NCBI RefSeq assembly: GCF_016919245.1
Contig: NZ_JAFEJA010000001.1
Location: 3,444,001-3,508,000, forward strand
Source: Streptomyces zhihengii
GTDB lineage: Bacteria > Actinomycetota > Actinomycetes > Streptomycetales > Streptomycetaceae
DNA: 64,000 bases
Reading direction: 5' to 3'
In this document: positions 38,322 to 48,876 of the stretch, one piece after another
How positions within the stretch are numbered: position 1 is the stretch's first letter
How the letters are laid out: each line of letters opens with the position of its first letter
Position numbers and translations under genes: made by a program
The notes under the pieces: generated by a model
Told to the model about the DNA's origin: nothing
Database searches by the model: none
The model's input: the letters and a program-made list of their open reading frames with translations, nothing else

Positions 38322-38435
38322 TCAGCCCTGGCGCTGCTTGTGGCGCAGGTTGTCGCAGATGACCATGACCCGGCCGTGACGGCGGATCACCTTGCACTTG
38401 TCGCAGATCTTCTTGACGCTCGGCTTGACCTTCAT
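38322..38435 (-). CDS. rpmJ: 50S ribosomal protein bL36
   Basis: 37 residues, [19 protein letters not shown] onward. Zinc-ribbon form with CDKC, a third Cys (VICDN) and His (RHK), so this is the C+ paralogue. ATG at 38435. Between infA and rpsM as in most bacteria. Confidence 0.98.
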   Translation of the reverse strand: MKVKPSVKKICDKCKVIRRHGRVMVICDNLRHKQRQG

Positions 38436-38493
38436 GGGATGTGAGGTTCTCCGGGTCAGTGCCGACACCCCGCGAACGGGGGTGCGACAAGAT

Positions 38494-38715
38494 CTACTTG
38501 TAGCGGTAGACGATCCGCCCACGCGTCAGGTCGTAGGGAGAGAGCTCCACCACGACCCGGTCGTCCGGAAGGATACGGATGTAGTGCATACGCATCTTGC
38601 CGGAGATGTGCGCGAGGACCTTGTGACCGTTCTGGAGCTCCACCTTGAACATGGCGTTCGGGAGGGACTCGATCACGGTGCCCTCGATTTCGATGGCACC
38701 TTGCTTCTTGGCCAC
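38494..38715 (-). CDS. infA: translation initiation factor IF-1
   Basis: 73-residue OB-fold protein binding the 30S A site during initiation: [58 protein letters not shown] at 38715 with a GAAGGGCGAAGC ribosome-binding site. Starts a sub-operon with rpmJ; a TAGACT -10-like box lies at 38795-38800. Confidence 0.99.
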   Translation of the reverse strand: MAKKQGAIEIEGTVIESLPNAMFKVELQNGHKVLAHISGKMRMHYIRILPDDRVVVELSPYDLTRGRIVYRYK

Positions 38716-38794
38716 GCTTCGCCCTTCGAATCGGCTACCTTGATCGACTCTCGAACCGGGTGCGGACACACGGATGCACGAGAGCCGACGCATC

Positions 38795-38800
38795 AGTCTA
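38795..38800 (-). promoter_or_regulatory. candidate -10 box upstream of infA
   Basis: Minus-strand TAGACT 80 nt before the infA start; the -35 position (38818-38823) reads TCGTCT, a poor match. An internal promoter after map is plausible. A 12-bp palindrome GACGAATTCGTC lies at 38819-38830. Confidence 0.35.
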
Positions 38801-38884
38801 CGTCAGGGGTGCCGAAAAGACGAATTCGTCAAGTCTGCCCACCGGCGCAGATCGTCAATCCAGGCTCGGGCCGGCGGATCCGGC

Positions 38885-39721
38885 TCAGGCCAGCGGATCC
38901 GGAGCCGCGGTGACGCCCAGCTCCGCCAGCTTCGCCCGGCCGCCGTCGGGGGCCGTCAGCACCAGCGGGCCCTCCTCGGTGAGGGCGACCGAGTGCTCCC
39001 AGTGCGAGGACCAGGTGCCGTCGGTGGTGATGACCGTCCAGTCGTCGGCGAGGACCTCGGTGTGCGGGGTGCCCAACGAGACCATGGGCTCGATCGCCAG
39101 GCAGAAGCCGGGCACCAGCTTCGGGCCGCGGCCGCGCCCCCGGGAGACGTAGTTCAGCAGGTGCGGGTCCATGTGCATCTCGGTGCCGATGCCGTGGCCG
39201 CCGTAGTCCTCGATGATCCCGTACTTGCCGGTCGCCGGACGCGGCTGGCGGCGGATGTAGGTCTCGATCGCGCGGGAGACGTCGACGAGGCGGCTGCCGG
39301 TCTTCATGGCCGCGATACCGGCCCACATCGACTCCTCGGTCACCCGGGAGAGTTCGATCAGCTCCGGAGCGTGACCGGAGCCCACGAAGGCCGTGTAGGC
39401 CGCGTCGCCGTGCCAGCCGTCGACGATCGCGCCGCAGTCGACGGAGATGATGTCGCCGTCCTTCAGGACGGTCTTCTCGTCGGGGATGCCGTGCACCACG
39501 ACCTCGTTCACCGAGGTGCAGATGGTGGCGGGGAAGCCGCCGTAGCCGAGGAAGTTCGACTTGGCACCGTGCTCGGCGATGACCTTGCGGGCCACCTCGT
39601 CCAGGTCGCGGGTGGTGGCGCCGGGGACGGCCGCCTCTCGGGTGGCCGCGTGGATGGCGGCGACGACCAGTCCCGCCTCACGCATCTTCGCGATCTGCTC
39701 GGGGGTCTTGATCTGCACCAT
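38885..39721 (-). CDS. map: type I methionine aminopeptidase
   Basis: 278 residues; removes initiator Met from nascent chains. Pita-bread metalloprotease ligands visible: VDCGAIVDGWHGD (two Asp), GHGIGTEMHMDP (His), FCLAIEPM (Glu) and the final HWEHSVALTEEGP (Glu). ATG at 39721. Order secY-adk-map-infA is conserved. Confidence 0.97.
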   Translation of the reverse strand: MVQIKTPEQIAKMREAGLVVAAIHAATREAAVPGATTRDLDEVARKVIAEHGAKSNFLGYGGFPATICTSVNEVVVHGIPDEKTVLKDGDIISVDCGAIVDGWHGDAAYTAFVGSGHAPELIELSRVTEESMWAGIAAMKTGSRLVDVSRAIETYIRRQPRPATGKYGIIEDYGGHGIGTEMHMDPHLLNYVSRGRGRGPKLVPGFCLAIEPMVSLGTPHTEVLADDWTVITTDGTWSSHWEHSVALTEEGPLVLTAPDGGRAKLAELGVTAAPDPLA

Positions 39722-39780
39722 TGCGGCGGGCGCCTTTCCGGTCGGGGACGGTCTCGGGGAAAACGGGGCGAGTCAACGAT

Positions 39781-39813
39781 AAGGCCGCGGCGTCCTGGGG
39801 ACACCGCGGCCTT
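39781..39813 (-). terminator. hairpin between adk and map
   Basis: AAGGCCGCGG (39781-39790) pairs with CCGCGGCCTT (39804-39813) in the 113-nt gap. Terminator-like or attenuating; map may be partly uncoupled from secY-adk. Confidence 0.6.
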
Positions 39814-39834
39814 GTCTCGGGTCGTGCGGGTGGC

Positions 39835-40500
39835 TCAGGCCTGGGCGGCCTTGTCCACCTTCAGAGCCTCCATGGCACGGGCGGTCACGTCGACCACCTT
39901 GCCCAGTGCGGAGATCGTGACCACCAGGCCCTGGGCCTTGTAGTAGTCGATGATCGGCTCGGTCTGCGTGTGGTAGACCTCCAGCCGCTTGCGCACGGTC
40001 TCCTCGGAGTCGTCGTCGCGCTGGTACAGCTCGCCGCCGCACTCGTCGCAGACGCCCTCGGTCTTCGGAGGCGTGTACGCGACGTGGAAGACGTGCGCGC
40101 TGTTGTTGCGGCAGACCCGCCGGCCGGCGATCCGCTTGACGACCTCGTCCTCGGGGACCTCCAGGTCGAGCACGGCGTCGAGCGTGACGCCCTCGCCCTG
40201 GAGCATGCCGTCCAGTGCCTCGGCCTGGCCCACGTTCCGCGGGAAGCCGTCGAGCAGGAAGCCGTTCACGGCGTCCGGCTGCGACATGCGGTCCTTGGCC
40301 ATGCCGATGGTGACCTCGTCGGGTACCAGGTTGCCGGCGTCCATGTACGCCTTGGCCTGCTTGCCCAGCTCCGTGCCCTGGGAGATGTTGGCGCGGAAGA
40401 GGTCGCCCGTGGAGATGTGCGGGATCGACAGGTTCTTCGCCAGGAAGGCTGCCTGCGTTCCCTTCCCGGCACCGGGCGGTCCGACGAGGACGATTCGCAT
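39835..40500 (-). CDS. adk: adenylate kinase
   Basis: 221 residues; AMP + ATP to 2 ADP. P-loop [14 protein letters not shown] (7-20), AMP-site [13 protein letters not shown], and a long-form lid with three Cys ([16 protein letters not shown]) that may bind a metal with His/Asn as the fourth ligand. ATG overlaps the secY stop by one base, so translation is coupled. Confidence 0.98.
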   Translation of the reverse strand: MRIVLVGPPGAGKGTQAAFLAKNLSIPHISTGDLFRANISQGTELGKQAKAYMDAGNLVPDEVTIGMAKDRMSQPDAVNGFLLDGFPRNVGQAEALDGMLQGEGVTLDAVLDLEVPEDEVVKRIAGRRVCRNNSAHVFHVAYTPPKTEGVCDECGGELYQRDDDSEETVRKRLEVYHTQTEPIIDYYKAQGLVVTISALGKVVDVTARAMEALKVDKAAQA

Positions 40501-41819
40501 CAGCGGAGGAACCCTTCGTAATTACGCTGCTGGAGCTGGCTCTCGATCTGCTTCACGGTCTCCAGACCCACACCCACGATGATGAGGATGCTCGTCCCGC
40601 CGAACGGGAAGTTCTGGTTCGCGCCGCCGAAGCCTGCCAACGCCATCGTCGGGACAAGAGCAATCAGACCCAGGTACAGCGAGCCCGGCCAAGTGATCCT
40701 GTTGAGCACGTAGCTCAGATACTCGGCAGTAGGACGACCGGCCCGGATACCCGGGATGAAGCCACCATACTTCTTCATGTTGTCCGCGACTTCCTCGGGG
40801 TTGAACGAGATCGCCACGTAGAAGAAGGCGAAGAACACGATCAACAGGAAGTACGTAGCGATGTAGTAGGGGTGGTCACCCTTCACGAAGTGGGCTTCGA
40901 TCCAGGTCTTCCAGCCCGACGTACCGCTGGAGAACTGCGCGACGAGCGCCGGGATGTAGAGCAGCGACGACGCGAAGATGACGGGAATCACACCCGCCTG
41001 GTTCACCTTGAGCGGGATGTACGTGGACGTACCGCCGTACGACCTGCGGCCGATCATGCGCTTCGCGTACTGCACCGGGATCCGGCGCTGGGCCTGCTCG
41101 ACGAAGACGACGAGGCCGACCATCACGAAGCCGATCAGGATGACGGTGCCGAACTCGATCCAGCCCTGGGCGAGCTTGCCGCTCTCCTTGATGGCCCACA
41201 GGGCGCCCGGGAAGCCGGCCGCGATCGAGATGAACATCAGGATCGACATGCCGTTGCCGATGCCGCGGTCGGTGATGAGCTCGCCGAGCCACATGACGGC
41301 GGCGGTACCGGCGGTCATCGTGAGGACCATCACGACGGTGGTGAAGATCGACTGGTCCGGGACGATGTCGTTGGCGACCCGGCAGCCGCTGAAGAGCGCG
41401 CCGCTGCGGGCGGTGGCGACGAGGCCGGTGCCCTGGAGCACGGCGAGGGCGACCGTCAGATAACGCGTGTACTGCGTGATCTTCGCGGTGCCGGACTGGC
41501 CCTCCTTCTTGAGGGCCTCCAGCCGCGGGATGACCACCGTCAGCAGCTGGAGAATGATGCTCGCCGTGATGTACGGCATGATGCCGAGCGCGAAGATGGT
41601 GATCTGCAGCAGCGCGCCGCCGCTGAACATGTTCACCAGCCCGAAGAGGCTGTTGTTGCCCTTCGAGGCTGCATCCACACAGATCTGCACGTTCTGGTAG
41701 TCGACGCCCGGAACCGGGATGTGCGACCCGAGGCGGTACAGAACGATGATGGCCAGGGTAAAGAGCAGCTTCTTGCGCAGGTCGGGCGTCTTGAACGCCC
41801 GGGCGAACGCGGTGAGCAC
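40500..41819 (-). CDS. secY: protein translocase subunit SecY
   Basis: 439 residues, ten hydrophobic helices forming the translocon pore. Conserved [21 protein letters not shown] start, [15 protein letters not shown] plug region, [12 protein letters not shown], and cytosolic loops with [17 protein letters not shown] at 41819 (GAGGCACC upstream). Separated from rplO by 223 nt including a terminator, so secY-adk has its own promoter. Confidence 0.98.
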   Translation of the reverse strand: MLTAFARAFKTPDLRKKLLFTLAIIVLYRLGSHIPVPGVDYQNVQICVDAASKGNNSLFGLVNMFSGGALLQITIFALGIMPYITASIILQLLTVVIPRLEALKKEGQSGTAKITQYTRYLTVALAVLQGTGLVATARSGALFSGCRVANDIVPDQSIFTTVVMVLTMTAGTAAVMWLGELITDRGIGNGMSILMFISIAAGFPGALWAIKESGKLAQGWIEFGTVILIGFVMVGLVVFVEQAQRRIPVQYAKRMIGRRSYGGTSTYIPLKVNQAGVIPVIFASSLLYIPALVAQFSSGTSGWKTWIEAHFVKGDHPYYIATYFLLIVFFAFFYVAISFNPEEVADNMKKYGGFIPGIRAGRPTAEYLSYVLNRITWPGSLYLGLIALVPTMALAGFGGANQNFPFGGTSILIIVGVGLETVKQIESQLQQRNYEGFLR

Positions 41820-41984
41820 GGTGCCTCCTGCGACCCCCGCGCTACTGCGTCAGAGGTGACGGTTTTGAGGATCGACGAATAGGAAAGGGGCCAAACCGCT
41901 CGGCGGGCCCCATGAGGCACACCGGGCTGAAGTTAACAACGCACGCCACCTTACCGGCGACCATGCCCCCCTAGGAACGACCAA

Positions 41985-42016
41985 CCGGGGATGCCCCATT
42001 TGAGAGGCATCCCCGG
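41985..42016 (-). terminator. terminator after rplO
   Basis: CCGGGGATGCC (41985-41995) pairs perfectly with GGCATCCCCGG (42006-42016), 10-nt loop, 26 nt beyond the rplO stop. Ends or attenuates the spc operon before secY. Confidence 0.82.
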
Positions 42017-42042
42017 CTGGATGTTCAGGCCATCGAGTCGTC

Positions 42043-42498
42043 TCAGACGAGCTCGGTGACGGTGCCGCCGGCGGCGGCAATCTTCTCCTTGGCGGAACCG
42101 GAGACGGCGTCGACCGTCACCTGGAGCGCCACGGAGACCTCGCCCTGGCCAAGGACCTTGACGAGCTGGTTCTTGCGCACGGCACCCTTGGCGACCAGGT
42201 CGGCCACGGTGACCTCGCCACCCTGCGGGTACAGGGCCGCGAGCTTGTCCAGGTTCACGACCTGGTACTCGGTGCGGAACGGGTTCTTGAAGCCCTTGAG
42301 CTTCGGGAGGCGCATGTGGAGGGGCATCTGCCCACCCTCGAAGCGCTCCGGAACCTGGTAACGGGCCTTCGTGCCCTTGGTACCACGACCGGCCGTCTTA
42401 CCCTTCGACGCCTCACCACGACCCACACGGGTCTTGGCGGTCTTGGCGCCCGGGGCGGGACGGAGGTTGTGGACCTTCAGCGGCTTCTGCTCCGCCAT
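42043..42498 (-). CDS. rplO: 50S ribosomal protein uL15
   Basis: 151 residues. [20 protein letters not shown] and [10 protein letters not shown] near the N-terminus, then [20 protein letters not shown], are typical of L15. One base after rpmD; last ribosomal gene of the spc operon. Confidence 0.99.
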   Translation of the reverse strand: MAEQKPLKVHNLRPAPGAKTAKTRVGRGEASKGKTAGRGTKGTKARYQVPERFEGGQMPLHMRLPKLKGFKNPFRTEYQVVNLDKLAALYPQGGEVTVADLVAKGAVRKNQLVKVLGQGEVSVALQVTVDAVSGSAKEKIAAAGGTVTELV

Positions 42499-42499
42499 G

Positions 42500-42682
42500 T
42501 CAGTCGACCTCCTCGACCGTCACGAGGTGGCGGACGGTGTGCACCATGCCGCGGAACTCGGGGCGGTCCTCCTTGACGACCACGTCGTTCAGGCGCTTGA
42601 GCCCGAGCGAACGCAGCGTGTCACGGTGGTTCTGCTTGCTGCCGATGTACGACTTCGTCTGCGTGATCTTGAGACGGGCCAT
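42500..42682 (-). CDS. rpmD: 50S ribosomal protein uL30
   Basis: 60 residues, [21 protein letters not shown] onward, GLKRLNDVV core. The ATG overlaps the rpsE stop by one base (42682). Confidence 0.98.
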   Translation of the reverse strand: MARLKITQTKSYIGSKQNHRDTLRSLGLKRLNDVVVKEDRPEFRGMVHTVRHLVTVEEVD

Positions 42683-43287
42683 TACGCACCCGCTCCCGCA
42701 CGCGCACGCAGCAGGGCCGCGGGGGCGACGTCCTCGAGGGGCAGACCACGGCGGGCCGCGATCTCCTCGGGACGCTGCAGACCCTTGAGGGCCTCCACGG
42801 TCGCGTGCACGATGTTGATCGCGTTGTCCGAGCCGAGCGACTTCGACAGGATGTCGTGCACGCCCGCGCACTCGAGCACGGCGCGCACCGGGCCACCGGC
42901 GATGACGCCGGTACCGGGGGAAGCCGGCTTCAGCAGAACGACGCCGGCAGCCTTCTCGCCCTGGATCGGGTGCGGGATGGTGCCCTGGATACGGGGGACC
43001 TTGAAGAAGTGCTTCTTGGCCTCCTCAACACCCTTGGCGATGGCGGCCGGCACCTCCTTGGCCTTGCCGTAACCGACGCCGACGGTGCCGTCACCATCGC
43101 CCACCACGACCAGCGCGGTGAAGCTGAAGCGACGACCACCCTTCACAACCTTGGCGACGCGGTTGATCGCGACGACGCGCTCGACGTACGCGGTCTTCTC
43201 GGCGGCGGCTGCGCCACCGTCGCGACCCTTCCGGTCCCGCCGCTCGCCGCCACCGGCACCGCTTCCGCGGCGCTGGGGTCCAGCCAT
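42682..43287 (-). CDS. rpsE: 30S ribosomal protein uS5
   Basis: 201 residues. N-terminal Gly/Arg-rich extension ([21 protein letters not shown]), then the S5 double-stranded-RNA-binding-like fold: [41 protein letters not shown], and [16 protein letters not shown]. Affects decoding accuracy. Confidence 0.99.
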   Translation of the reverse strand: MAGPQRRGSGAGGGERRDRKGRDGGAAAAEKTAYVERVVAINRVAKVVKGGRRFSFTALVVVGDGDGTVGVGYGKAKEVPAAIAKGVEEAKKHFFKVPRIQGTIPHPIQGEKAAGVVLLKPASPGTGVIAGGPVRAVLECAGVHDILSKSLGSDNAINIVHATVEALKGLQRPEEIAARRGLPLEDVAPAALLRARAGAGA

Positions 43288-43332
43288 TGGATTACCTCTC
43301 TCTGTTACGTCCGTTAGTCCCGGAACCGGGGC

Positions 43333-43716
43333 TCAGAACTTCAGCCCGGCTTCGCGGGCGGCGTCAGCCAGAGCGGCAATGCGCCCGGCGTACCTGTTGC
43401 CACCACGGTCGAACACGACGGCCTCGACACCGGCGGCCTTGGCGCGCTCGGCGACCAGGGCGCCGACCTGCTGGGCCTGCGCGGACTTGTCACCCTCGCC
43501 ACCGCGGATCGACGTGTCCAGGGTCGACGCCGACGCAAGGGTGTGACCCTTGAGGTCGTCGATGACCTGCGCGACGATGTTGCGGTTCGAACGCGTCACG
43601 ACGAGGCGCGGACGCTCCGCCGTACCCGACACGCTCTTGCGGATGCGGATGTGGCGGCGCTGCTTCGCGGCGCGCTTGTAGGCGTCGCCCTTAGCGATCT
43701 TCGTGCCGTATGCCAT
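43333..43716 (-). CDS. rplR: 50S ribosomal protein uL18
   Basis: 127 residues; binds 5S r[23 protein letters not shown] and the final [24 protein letters not shown] are L18 hallmarks. ATG 3 nt after rplF. Confidence 0.99.
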   Translation of the reverse strand: MAYGTKIAKGDAYKRAAKQRRHIRIRKSVSGTAERPRLVVTRSNRNIVAQVIDDLKGHTLASASTLDTSIRGGEGDKSAQAQQVGALVAERAKAAGVEAVVFDRGGNRYAGRIAALADAAREAGLKF

Positions 43717-43719
43717 TGC

Positions 43720-44259
43720 TTACTTACCCGCCTTTCCGACCTTGCGGCGGATGACCTCGCCCGCGTACTTGACGCCCTTGGCCTTGTACGGGTCGGGCTT
43801 GCGCAGCTTGCGGATGTTCGCGGCGACCTCGCCGACCTTCTGCTTGTCGATGCCCTCGACCGAGAACTTGGTCGGCGACTCGACCTTGAAGGAGATGCCC
43901 TCGGGCGCCTCCACCAGGATCGGGTGGCTGTAGCCGAGCTGGAACTCCAGGTTGGAGCCCTTCGCGGCGACGCGGTAACCGACACCGCTGATCTCGAGCG
44001 CCTTGGTGTATCCCTGGGTCACACCGGTGATCATGTTCGCCACCAGCGTGCGGGACAGGCCGTGCAGGGCCTTGTTCTGACGCTCGTCGTTGGGACGGGT
44101 GACGTTGAGAACGCCGTCCTCGCCCTTAACAATCTCGATCGGCGACGCGACGGTGTGCGTGAGGGTGCCCTTGGAACCCTTCACGACGACCGTGCGGCCA
44201 TCGATGGTGACGTCCACACCGGCGGGAACCTGGATGGGGAGCTTGCCGATTCGCGACAT
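43720..44259 (-). CDS. rplF: 50S ribosomal protein uL6
   Basis: 179 residues. [37 protein letters not shown] and the C-terminal [16 protein letters not shown] match L6, which lies near the sarcin-ricin loop. Confidence 0.99.
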   Translation of the reverse strand: MSRIGKLPIQVPAGVDVTIDGRTVVVKGSKGTLTHTVASPIEIVKGEDGVLNVTRPNDERQNKALHGLSRTLVANMITGVTQGYTKALEISGVGYRVAAKGSNLEFQLGYSHPILVEAPEGISFKVESPTKFSVEGIDKQKVGEVAANIRKLRKPDPYKAKGVKYAGEVIRRKVGKAGK

Positions 44260-44280
44260 GAGCTATTCCTCCGTTCCCGA

Positions 44281-44679
44281 CTACCAGACGTAGGCGAGGA
44301 CTTCCCCACCCACGCCCTTCTTCTGCGCCTGCTGGCCGGTCAGGAGGCCGTGGGACGTGGAGATGATCGCCACGCCCAGGCCGCCGAGAACCTTCGGCAG
44401 GTTGGTGGACTTCGCGTAAACACGCAGACCCGGCTTGGAGATGCGCTTGATGCCGGCGATCGAACGCTCACGGTTCGGGCCGAACTTCAGCTCCAGGACG
44501 AGGTTCTTGCCGACTTCGGCGTCCTCGACCTTCCAGCCGGTGATGAAACCCTCCTGCTGGAGGATCTCGGCGATGTGCGACTTGATCTTGCTGTGCGGCA
44601 TGGCCACGGAGTCGTGGTACGCCGAGTTCGCGTTACGCAGACGCGTCAGCATGTCTGCGATCGGATCAGTCATGGTCAT
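44281..44679 (-). CDS. rpsH: 30S ribosomal protein uS8
   Basis: 132 residues. [20 protein letters not shown] start, [15 protein letters not shown], and the [13 protein letters not shown]-terminal motif. ATG at 44679 has AAGG 7 nt upstream; the second ATG at 44673 is an alternative. A 211-nt gap to rpsZ is unusually long for this operon; it holds G+C-rich partial hairpins and no gene seen. Confidence 0.98.
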   Translation of the reverse strand: MTMTDPIADMLTRLRNANSAYHDSVAMPHSKIKSHIAEILQQEGFITGWKVEDAEVGKNLVLELKFGPNRERSIAGIKRISKPGLRVYAKSTNLPKVLGGLGVAIISTSHGLLTGQQAQKKGVGGEVLAYVW

Positions 44680-44890
44680 GAATTGGCCTTCGGCCTCTCT
44701 CGCCGGGGTTTCCTGTATGCGCCATCCCTCTCCCCACACAGGGGCGGGACGGGTGCGGCGCGGGGACCTACGGCGTAGTAAGTCGTGACGGGCGGCGGAC
44801 GCCCAACCCCACAAGCCTACGGCATGCGGGGAGGGCGCTCCGCCGACCCTCTGCTTACCGAGAGACTCCGGTCATCCCTGAAAGAAGGGA

Positions 44891-45076
44891 CTACCAGGAG
44901 CTCTTGGTCACGCCCGGGAGCTCTCCACGGTGAGCCATCTCACGAAGGCACACGCGGCAGAGGCCGAACTTGCGGTACACGGAGTGCGGGCGGCCACAGC
45001 GCTGGCAGCGGGTGTAGGCACGCACACCGAACTTGGGCTTACGAGCAGCCTTGGCAATCAGAGCCTTCTTCGCCAT
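44891..45076 (-). CDS. rpsZ: 30S ribosomal protein uS14, zinc-binding form
   Basis: 61-residue type Z S14 with CQRC and CRVC zinc-ribbon pairs (about 24-27 and 40-43), ending [11 protein letters not shown]. The Zur-regulated zinc-free paralogue is elsewhere in streptomycetes. Five nt after rplE. Confidence 0.98.
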   Translation of the reverse strand: MAKKALIAKAARKPKFGVRAYTRCQRCGRPHSVYRKFGLCRVCLREMAHRGELPGVTKSSW

Positions 45077-45081
45077 CTCGC

Positions 45082-45639
45082 TTACGCCTCCTTGAAGGGG
45101 AAGCCGAGGTGACGGAGAAGCGCACGGCCCTCAGCGTCGTTGGTCGCCGTGGTCACCACGGTGATGTCCATACCCCGGACGCGGTCGATCTTGTCCTGGT
45201 CGATCTCGTGGAACATGACCTGCTCGGTGAGACCGAAGGTGTAGTTGCCACGGCCGTCGAACTGCTTGGGGGACAGACCACGGAAGTCGCGGATGCGCGG
45301 AAGCGCGAGCGACAGGGTGCGGTCCAGGAACTCCCACATGCGGTCGCCACGGAGCGTGACGTGGGCACCGATCGGCTGGCCCTCACGCAGCTTGAACTGC
45401 GCGATGGACTTGCGGGCCTTGGTGACGGCCGGCTTCTGACCGGTGATCGTGGTGAGGTCGCGAATCGCGCCGTCGATCAGCTTGGAGTCGCGGGCGGCGT
45501 CGCCCACACCCATGTTGACCACGATCTTGACGAGGCCGGGAACCTGCATGACGTTCTCGTAGGAGAACTCCTCACGCAGCTTGCCCGCGATCTCCTCGCG
45601 GTACTTCGTCTTCAGACGCGGAGTGGTGGTGGTAGCCAT
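45082..45639 (-). CDS. rplE: 50S ribosomal protein uL5
   Basis: 185 residues; central protuberance, binds 5S r[45 protein letters not shown], and [24 protein letters not shown]. Overlaps the rplX stop by one base. Confidence 0.99.
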   Translation of the reverse strand: MATTTTPRLKTKYREEIAGKLREEFSYENVMQVPGLVKIVVNMGVGDAARDSKLIDGAIRDLTTITGQKPAVTKARKSIAQFKLREGQPIGAHVTLRGDRMWEFLDRTLSLALPRIRDFRGLSPKQFDGRGNYTFGLTEQVMFHEIDQDKIDRVRGMDITVVTTATNDAEGRALLRHLGFPFKEA

Positions 45640-45962
45640 CAGATGTCCTCACCCGTCCGCTTGGCAACGCGGATCTTGTTGCCCTCGTCGTCGAAGCGGA
45701 AACCGACGCGGGTCACGACCTTCTTGCCGTCCTTCTCCACGACGAGCTGAACGTTGCTCACGTGAATGGGGGCCTCGGTGGTGACGATGCCGCCGGTCTG
45801 CGAACCACGAGCGGTCTGGCCGGCCTTGGTGTGCTTCTTGACCCGGTTGACACCCTCGACCAGGACACGGTCCTCGCGGGGGAAGGCCGCGATGACCTTG
45901 CCCTGCTTGCCCTTGTCCTTACCGGTGATGACCTGGACCAGGTCGCCCTTCTTGATCTTCAT
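45639..45962 (-). CDS. rplX: 50S ribosomal protein uL24
   Basis: 107 residues with N-terminal KOW motif ([21 protein letters not shown]). Assembly initiator of the large subunit. Two nt after rplN. Confidence 0.99.
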   Translation of the reverse strand: MKIKKGDLVQVITGKDKGKQGKVIAAFPREDRVLVEGVNRVKKHTKAGQTARGSQTGGIVTTEAPIHVSNVQLVVEKDGKKVVTRVGFRFDDEGNKIRVAKRTGEDI

Positions 45963-45964
45963 GC

Positions 45965-46333
45965 TTACAGCACCTCCGGCGCGAGCGAGATGATCTTCAT
46001 GAACTTCTTCTCGCGCAGCTCACGGCCGACGGGGCCGAAGATACGGGTGCCGCGAGGGTCGCCGTCGTTCTTCAGAATGACGGCGGCGTTCTCGTCGAAG
46101 CGGATGTACGAGCCGTCCTGACGACGACGCTCCTTGACGGTGCGAACGATGACCGCCTTGACGACGTCACCCTTCTTCACGTTGCCACCGGGGATCGCGT
46201 CCTTGACGGTGGCGACGATGACGTCACCGATGCCCGCGTAGCGGCGACCGGAGCCACCGAGAACACGGATGCAAAGGATCTCCTTGGCACCAGTGTTGTC
46301 GGCGACGCGCAGTCGCGACTCCTGCTGGATCAC
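45965..46333 (-). CDS. rplN: 50S ribosomal protein uL14
   Basis: 122 residues. [65 protein letters not shown]. First gene of the spc segment; the gap from rpsQ contains two hairpins. Confidence 0.99.
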   Translation of the reverse strand: MIQQESRLRVADNTGAKEILCIRVLGGSGRRYAGIGDVIVATVKDAIPGGNVKKGDVVKAVIVRTVKERRRQDGSYIRFDENAAVILKNDGDPRGTRIFGPVGRELREKKFMKIISLAPEVL

Positions 46334-46361
46334 GTCTATCTCCTGATTGTCTGCCGGTTCC

Positions 46362-46392
46362 CGGCGGGGGTCTCCCGGGGAGACCCCCGCCG
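46362..46392 (-). other. 14-bp hairpin in the rpsQ-rplN gap
   Basis: CGGCGGGGGTCTCC (46362-46375) pairs perfectly with GGAGACCCCCGCCG (46379-46392), 3-nt loop. Strong enough to attenuate transcription or protect upstream mRNA between the S10 and spc parts. Confidence 0.7.
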
Positions 46393-46408
46393 AGCCTGGC
46401 GGAACGAA

Positions 46409-46430
46409 CTCGAAGGGTTACCCCTTCGAG
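46409..46430 (-). other. 9-bp hairpin just after rpsQ
   Basis: CTCGAAGGG (46409-46417), loop TTAC, CCCTTCGAG (46422-46430), 3 nt beyond the rpsQ stop. Paired with the stronger stem at 46362-46392. Confidence 0.65.
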
Positions 46431-46433
46431 CGA

Positions 46434-46715
46434 TTACTTGGCCTTCTCGAGGATCTCGACGACGCGCCAGTGCTTGGTCGACGACAGCTTCCGGGTCTCC
46501 ATCAGGAGGACACGGTCGCCGACGCCGGCAGCGTTCTGCTCGTCGTGGGCCTTGAGCTTGTTGGTACGGCGGATGACCTTGCCGTACAGCGCGTGCTTCA
46601 CACGGTCCTCGACGGCGACGACGACGGTCTTGTCCATCTTGTCGCTGACGACCAGGCCCTCACGGGTCTTGCGTGCGTTGCGCTCGGTCTTCTCAGTCAC
46701 GTTGTTCTCGCTCAT
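46434..46715 (-). CDS. rpsQ: 30S ribosomal protein uS17
   Basis: 93 residues. [30 protein letters not shown] and [23 protein letters not shown] match S17. The ATG overlaps the rpmC stop by one base. Last gene of the S10 segment. Confidence 0.99.
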   Translation of the reverse strand: MSENNVTEKTERNARKTREGLVVSDKMDKTVVVAVEDRVKHALYGKVIRRTNKLKAHDEQNAAGVGDRVLLMETRKLSSTKHWRVVEILEKAK

Positions 46716-46939
46716 CAGGCGCTCTCCACCGTCTCGATGCCCAGCTCGCGCTCACGCATCAGGGTGTAGATCCGGGCGATGTCCTTGCGGACGGCCTTCA
46801 GCCGGCCGTGGTTCTCGAGCTGGCCCGTCGCCGCCTGGAAGCGGAGGTTGAACAGCTCTTCCTTGGCCTCGCGGAGCTTGGCAACAAGCTCCTCGTTGCC
46901 CAGCTCGCGCAGCTCGGACGCCTTGGTACCGGCCGACAT
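46715..46939 (-). CDS. rpmC: 50S ribosomal protein uL29
   Basis: 74 residues, helical hairpin: [27 protein letters not shown]...[20 protein letters not shown]. The ATG at 46939 shares one base with the rplP stop, so coupled translation is likely. Located at the tunnel exit. Confidence 0.98.
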   Translation of the reverse strand: MSAGTKASELRELGNEELVAKLREAKEELFNLRFQAATGQLENHGRLKAVRKDIARIYTLMRERELGIETVESA

Positions 46940-47358
46940 CACGCTTCACCTGCCTCGCGCTTGACGATCCGGCACTTCATCGGCAGCTTGTGCGCCGCGC
47001 GAGTCAGAGCCTCACGTGCGATCTTCTCGTTCGGGTAGGACAGCTCGAACATGACCCGGCCCGGGTGCACGTTCGCGACCCACCACTCCGGGGAACCCTT
47101 ACCGGAACCCATGCGGGTCTCGGCGGGCTTCTTCGTCAGCGGACGGTCCGGGTAGATGTTGATCCAGACCTTGCCGCCACGCTTGATGTGGCGGGTCATC
47201 GCGATACGAGCCGCCTCGATCTGGCGGTTGGTCACGTACGCCGGAGTCATGGCCTGAATGCCGTACTCGCCGAACGCGACCGTCGTACCACCCTTGGCCA
47301 TACCGCGGCGCTTGGGGTGGTGCTGCTTGCGGTGCTTGACCCTACGGGGGATCAGCAT
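46939..47358 (-). CDS. rplP: 50S ribosomal protein uL16
   Basis: 139 residues. [37 protein letters not shown] and [19 protein letters not shown] are L16 signatures; near the A-site tRNA. Five nt after rpsC. Confidence 0.99.
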   Translation of the reverse strand: MLIPRRVKHRKQHHPKRRGMAKGGTTVAFGEYGIQAMTPAYVTNRQIEAARIAMTRHIKRGGKVWINIYPDRPLTKKPAETRMGSGKGSPEWWVANVHPGRVMFELSYPNEKIAREALTRAAHKLPMKCRIVKREAGEA

Positions 47359-47363
47359 GTCGG

Positions 47364-48194
47364 TCAGGCCTCCGTTCCGGTGCTCTCAGCAGCCGGAGCG
47401 GCGGGAGCGTCGGCCTTGGGGGCCTCGGCTGCCTGAGCCTGCTGCGGCTTGCGACCGCGGCCGCCACGCTCGCCACCACGGCCACCGCGACCGGCCGGGC
47501 GGTCGGCGCCGCCACGGGCCGGGCGGTTGCCCGCACGGGCAGCAGCGTTCTCGGCGCGGACCTCGGCGATGTTCTTGACGTCGCCCTTGTAGATCCAGAC
47601 CTTCACGCCGATGCGGCCGAAGGTCGTCTTGGCCTCGAAGAAGCCGTACTCGACGTTCGCGCGGAGCGTGTGCAGCGGCACACGGCCCTCGCGGTAGAAC
47701 TCCGAGCGGGACATCTCGGCGCCGCCGAGACGGCCGCCACACTGGATCTTGATGCCCTTGGCGCCGGCCTTCATCGCCGACTGCATGCTCTTGCGCATGG
47801 CACGGCGGAAGGAGACGCGGGAGGACAGCTGCTCGGCAACGGCCTGGGCCACGAGCTGAGCGTCGACCTCGGGGTTCTTGACCTCGAGGATGTTCAGCTG
47901 GACCTGCTTGCCCGTGAGCTTCTCGAGGTCTCCGCGGATGCGGTCGGCCTCGGCGCCACGGCGGCCGATGACGATGCCGGGACGCGCGGTGTGGATGTCC
48001 ACCCGCACGCGGTCACGGGTGCGCTCGATCTCAACCTTCGAGATGCCGGCGCGCTCCATGCCGGACGTCATCATCCGACGGATGGCGACGTCTTCCTTGA
48101 CGTAGTCCTTGTACAGCTTGTCGGCGTACCAGCGGGACTTGAAGTCCGTGGTGATACCGAGCCGGAACCCGTGCGGGTTTACCTTCTGGCCCAT
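47364..48194 (-). CDS. rpsC: 30S ribosomal protein uS3
   Basis: 276 residues. KH domain with [22 protein letters not shown]3 C-domain with [29 protein letters not shown]-terminal Arg/Gly-rich extension ([19 protein letters not shown]) and an acidic/Ala end go beyond the E. coli protein, as in other streptomycetes. mRNA entry-channel helicase. One-base overlap with rplV. Confidence 0.99.
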   Translation of the reverse strand: MGQKVNPHGFRLGITTDFKSRWYADKLYKDYVKEDVAIRRMMTSGMERAGISKVEIERTRDRVRVDIHTARPGIVIGRRGAEADRIRGDLEKLTGKQVQLNILEVKNPEVDAQLVAQAVAEQLSSRVSFRRAMRKSMQSAMKAGAKGIKIQCGGRLGGAEMSRSEFYREGRVPLHTLRANVEYGFFEAKTTFGRIGVKVWIYKGDVKNIAEVRAENAAARAGNRPARGGADRPAGRGGRGGERGGRGRKPQQAQAAEAPKADAPAAPAAESTGTEA

Positions 48195-48541
48195 TACCGG
48201 GTTCCTTCCTTGCTGCTGACGACCACGGTGATGTGGCTGGTCCGCTTACGGATCCGGTAGGCACGGCCCTGGGCACGCGGACGGAACCGCTTCAGGGTCG
48301 GGCCCTCATCCACGTACGCCTCGCTGATGACCAGCGAAGAGGCGTCGGTGTGGTCGTAGTTGTGCGCGGCGTTGGCAATGGCGCTGTCCAGCACCTTGCC
48401 AACCGGCACGCTCGCGGCCTGCGGGGCGAAACGCAGGACCGCCTGAGCCTCCGTGGCATCCATGCCACGGATGAGGTCCACCACGCGGCGGGCCTTCATG
48501 GGCGTGACGCGGATGTACCGCGCCTGGGCCCTGGCTTCCAT
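48194..48541 (-). CDS. rplV: 50S ribosomal protein uL22
   Basis: 115 residues. [21 protein letters not shown] and [18 protein letters not shown]; the extended hairpin lines the exit tunnel. ATG at 48541 has AAGGGA 6 nt upstream; an in-frame ATG at 48565 would add 8 residues. Confidence 0.98.
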   Translation of the reverse strand: MEARAQARYIRVTPMKARRVVDLIRGMDATEAQAVLRFAPQAASVPVGKVLDSAIANAAHNYDHTDASSLVISEAYVDEGPTLKRFRPRAQGRAYRIRKRTSHITVVVSSKEGTR

Positions 48542-48582
48542 GGTTGTCCCTTCGGTGTAAGTCATAGTCGTTCCACCCCGCT

Positions 48583-48864
48583 TTAGCGGCGCTTCGACTT
48601 CCGGTCGTCCTTGACGTGGCCGCGGAAGGTGCGAGTCGGCGAGAACTCGCCGAGCTTGTGGCCGACCATGGACTCGGTGACGAACACCGGGACATGGATC
48701 TTGCCGTTGTGCACCGCGATCGTGTGGCCGAGCATGGCCGGGATGATCATCGAGCGACGGGACCAGGTCTTGATGACGTTCTTGGTGCCGGCTTCGTTCT
48801 GGGCGTCCACCTTCTTGATCAGGTGGTCGTCGACGAAGGGCCCCTTCTTGAGACTGCGCGGCAT
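48583..48864 (-). CDS. rpsS: 30S ribosomal protein uS19
   Basis: 93 residues. [58 protein letters not shown]. Twelve nt after rplB. Confidence 0.99.
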   Translation of the reverse strand: MPRSLKKGPFVDDHLIKKVDAQNEAGTKNVIKTWSRRSMIIPAMLGHTIAVHNGKIHVPVFVTESMVGHKLGEFSPTRTFRGHVKDDRKSKRR

Positions 48865-48876
48865 CTAAACCCGCTC

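Noticed and set aside
44680..44890. A missing small ribosomal gene between rpsZ and rpsH.
   Set aside because: The gap holds no conserved small protein in any frame, and the spc gene set is already complete.
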